Part shown: positions 62,640 to 64,000 of the stretch, one piece after another | Layout: every line of letters begins with the position of its first letter | How positions within the stretch are numbered: position 1 is the stretch's first letter | Source: Cervus elaphus | Lineage: Eukaryota > Chordata > Mammalia > Artiodactyla > Cervidae | Direction: 5' to 3' | Assembly: GCF_910594005.1 (NCBI RefSeq) | Contig: NW_025316731.1 | Coordinates: 20,001 to 84,000 of the forward strand | Length of the DNA: 64,000 bases | The notes under the pieces: generated by a model | Told to the model about the DNA's origin: nothing | Database searches by the model: none | What the model saw: the letters and a program-made list of their open reading frames with translations, nothing else | Translations under genes and position numbers: made by a program

Positions 62640-63892
62640 TTCTCGCGTTTTTCACACCTTTTCATGCTCCTGGTCTTTTTTTTTTTTTTGCTCCTCGCAT
62701 TTTTCACACCTTTTCATGCTCCTGGTCTTTCTTTTTTTTTTTTTTTTTTTGCTTCTCGCGTTTTTCACACCTTTTCATGCTAATGGTCTTTCTTTTTTTT
62801 TTTTTTTTTTTTTGCTTCTCGCGTTTTTCACACCTTTTCATGCTCCTGGTCTTTTTTTTTTTTTTGCTCCTCGCATTTTTCACACCTTTTCATGCTCCTG
62901 GTCTTTCTTTTTTTTTTTTTTTTTTTTGCTTCTCGCGTTTTTCACACCTTTTCATGATCCTGGTCTTTTTTTTGCTCCTCGCATTTTTCACACCTTTTCA
63001 TGCTCCTGGTCTTTCTTTTTTTTTTTTTTTTTTTTGCTTCTCGCGTTTTTCACACCTTTTCATGCTCCTGGTCTTTTTTTTTTTTTTGCTCCTCGCATTT
63101 TTCACACCTTTTCATGCTAATGGTCTTTCTTTTTTTTTTTTTGCTCCTCGCATTTTTCACACCTTTTCATGCTCCTGGTCTTTCTTTTTTTTTTTTTTTT
63201 TTTCTCCTCTCTTTTTTCTCTCCTTTTCATGCTCCTGGTCTTTCTTTTTTTTTTTTTTGATCCTCGCATTTTTCACACCTTTTCATGCTAATGGTCTTTC
63301 TTTTTTTTTTTTTTTTTTTTGCTCCTCGCATTTTTCACACCTTTTTATGCTAATGGTCTTTTTTTTTTTTTTTTTTTTTTTTTGCTTCTCGCGTTTTTCA
63401 CACCTTTTCATGCTCCTGGTCTTTTTTTTTTTTTTGCTCCTCGCATTTTTCACACCTTTTCATGCTCCTGGTCTTTCTTTTTTTTTTTTTTTTTTTGCTT
63501 CTCGCGTTTTTCACACCTTTTCATGCTCCTCGTCTTTTTTTTTTTTTTCTCCCCTCGCATTTTTCACACCTTTTCATGCTCCTGGTCTTTTTTTTTTTTT
63601 TTTTTTGCTCCTCGCATTTTTCACACCTTTTCATGCTACTGGTTTTTTTTTTTTTTTGCTCCTCAAATTTTTCACCCCGTTTCATGCTCCTCGCATTTTT
63701 CACAACTTTTCATGCTCGTCGCATTTTTCACACCTTTTCATGCTCCTGGTCTTTCTTTTTTTTTTTTTGCTCCTCCCATTTTTCACACCTTTTCATGTTC
63801 CTGGTCTTTCTTTTTTTTTTTTTGCTCCTCGCATTTTTCACACATTTTCATGCTCCTCGCATTTTTCACACCTTTTCATGCTCCTGGTCTTT
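62640..63892 (+). repeat. Module Z, copy 2
   Basis: Partner of the module at 55,020-56,117. It includes one pyrimidine-only damaged monomer at about 63,204-63,231 (CTCCTCTCTTTTTTCTCTCC) that is intact in copy 1. It also has an A-to-T change in TTTTTATGCTAATGG near 63,346. After 63,892 the sequence continues as ordinary A-B dimers to the window edge, not into an R unit. Confidence 0.8.
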
Positions 63893-64000
63893 CTTTTTTT
63901 TTTTTTTGCTCCCCGCATTTTTCACACCTTTTCATGCTCCTGGTCTTTCTTTTTTTTTTTTGCTCCTCGCATTTTTCACACCTTTTCATGCTCCTGGTCT

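Larger units (their letters stand above)
1..64000. repeat. Satellite-type tandem array filling the window
   Basis: The whole window is built from two elements. Monomer A is 28 bp: TGCTCCTCGC, then ATTTTT, then CACACCTTTTCA. Spacer B begins TGCTCCTGGTCTTT, usually has a C, and ends in a T run. No stretch longer than one spacer fails to fit this scheme, and the array is cut by both window edges. The + strand is strongly pyrimidine-biased; the consensus monomer has 10 C but only 2 G, and 12 T but only 4 A. There is no tRNA, rRNA, transposon or codon-structured gene. The array carries many subtype variants and nested kilobase-scale duplications, listed separately. It is most likely a eukaryotic satellite or very large minisatellite; I cannot assign it to a named family. 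Confidence 0.97.

Noticed and set aside
1..64000. CRISPR-like geometry: 28-bp repeats separated by inserts of about 27-35 bp
   Set aside because: The inserts are not diverse spacers; they are the same T-rich element with small variants. Monomers also abut each other without inserts, and there are no cas genes or leader.
1..64000. Rho-independent terminators, from the many T runs
   Set aside because: No GC-rich inverted repeat precedes the T runs; the upstream TGCTCCTGGTC cannot form a stem.
1..64000. Poly-A tails of dispersed SINE or LINE insertions on the minus strand
   Set aside because: There is no retroelement body and there are no target-site duplications. The A-rich runs occur at regular array positions between identical 28-bp monomers.
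1..64000. Telomeric or simple microsatellite array
   Set aside because: The unit is a 28-bp mixed sequence, unlike short telomere repeats, and it has subtype and higher-order structure that a simple microsatellite lacks.

Overview
The window is one uninterrupted satellite-type tandem repeat array. I find no gene, RNA gene, transposon or unique-sequence island anywhere in its 64,000 bases. The array runs off both ends: base 1 lies inside a monomer and base 64,000 inside a spacer. The elements are a 28-bp monomer (A: TGCTCCTCGC, a short T run, CACACCTTTTCA) and a T-rich spacer (B: TGCTCCTGGTCTTT, usually a C, then roughly 8 to 29 T). They are arranged mostly as A-B or as A1-A2-A3-A4-B, the latter about 142 bp. 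Hand counts in sample stretches suggest roughly 1,300-1,500 monomers (an extrapolation). The + strand is overwhelmingly pyrimidine (T much more than A, C much more than G) and the - strand is correspondingly polypurine. A homogenised array of this size with kilobase-scale higher-order structure points to a eukaryotic nuclear genome in a long-read assembly, probably heterochromatin or a large minisatellite block. I do not recognise the family and cannot name a species.

Layout. (1) 1-5,465 is one copy of a long duplication; its partner is 11,562-17,025, at a nearly constant offset of 11,556-11,561 bp. (2) 5,466-11,561 is a mosaic between them, with a 291-bp local tandem duplication (6,445-7,026) and an 870-bp one (8,640-10,379). 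(3) About 13,829-21,785 is a tandem higher-order repeat (HOR) with a period of about 3.2 kb (3.9 kb in the second unit), truncated at 21,785. (4) 21,786-35,300 is a domain with its own variants (T tract interrupted by A, monomers preceded by CCCC, TGCTGATGG and TGCTGCTGG spacers) and near-tandem 3.65-kb, 4.65-kb and 3.4-kb duplications. (5) 35,301-46,936 is a mosaic of short shared modules, including a truncated copy (R0) of the next unit. (6) 46,937-64,000 contains a 3.65-kb HOR called R here (R1, R2 with a 709-bp internal deletion, R3), alternating 1.25-kb and 0.8-kb subunits, and two copies of a module Z 7,775 bp apart.

The enormous open reading frames (up to 5,064 codons on +) are artefacts. 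The monomer has no stop codon in any + frame, and 28 is not divisible by 3, so all three frames stay open and cycle through the same low-complexity peptides. I therefore annotate no CDS. What merits attention is the evolutionary architecture: subtype order, nested duplications with conserved T-tract lengths, domain-restricted variants, and a class of private differences that nearly all turn a purine into a pyrimidine, which may be consensus error.
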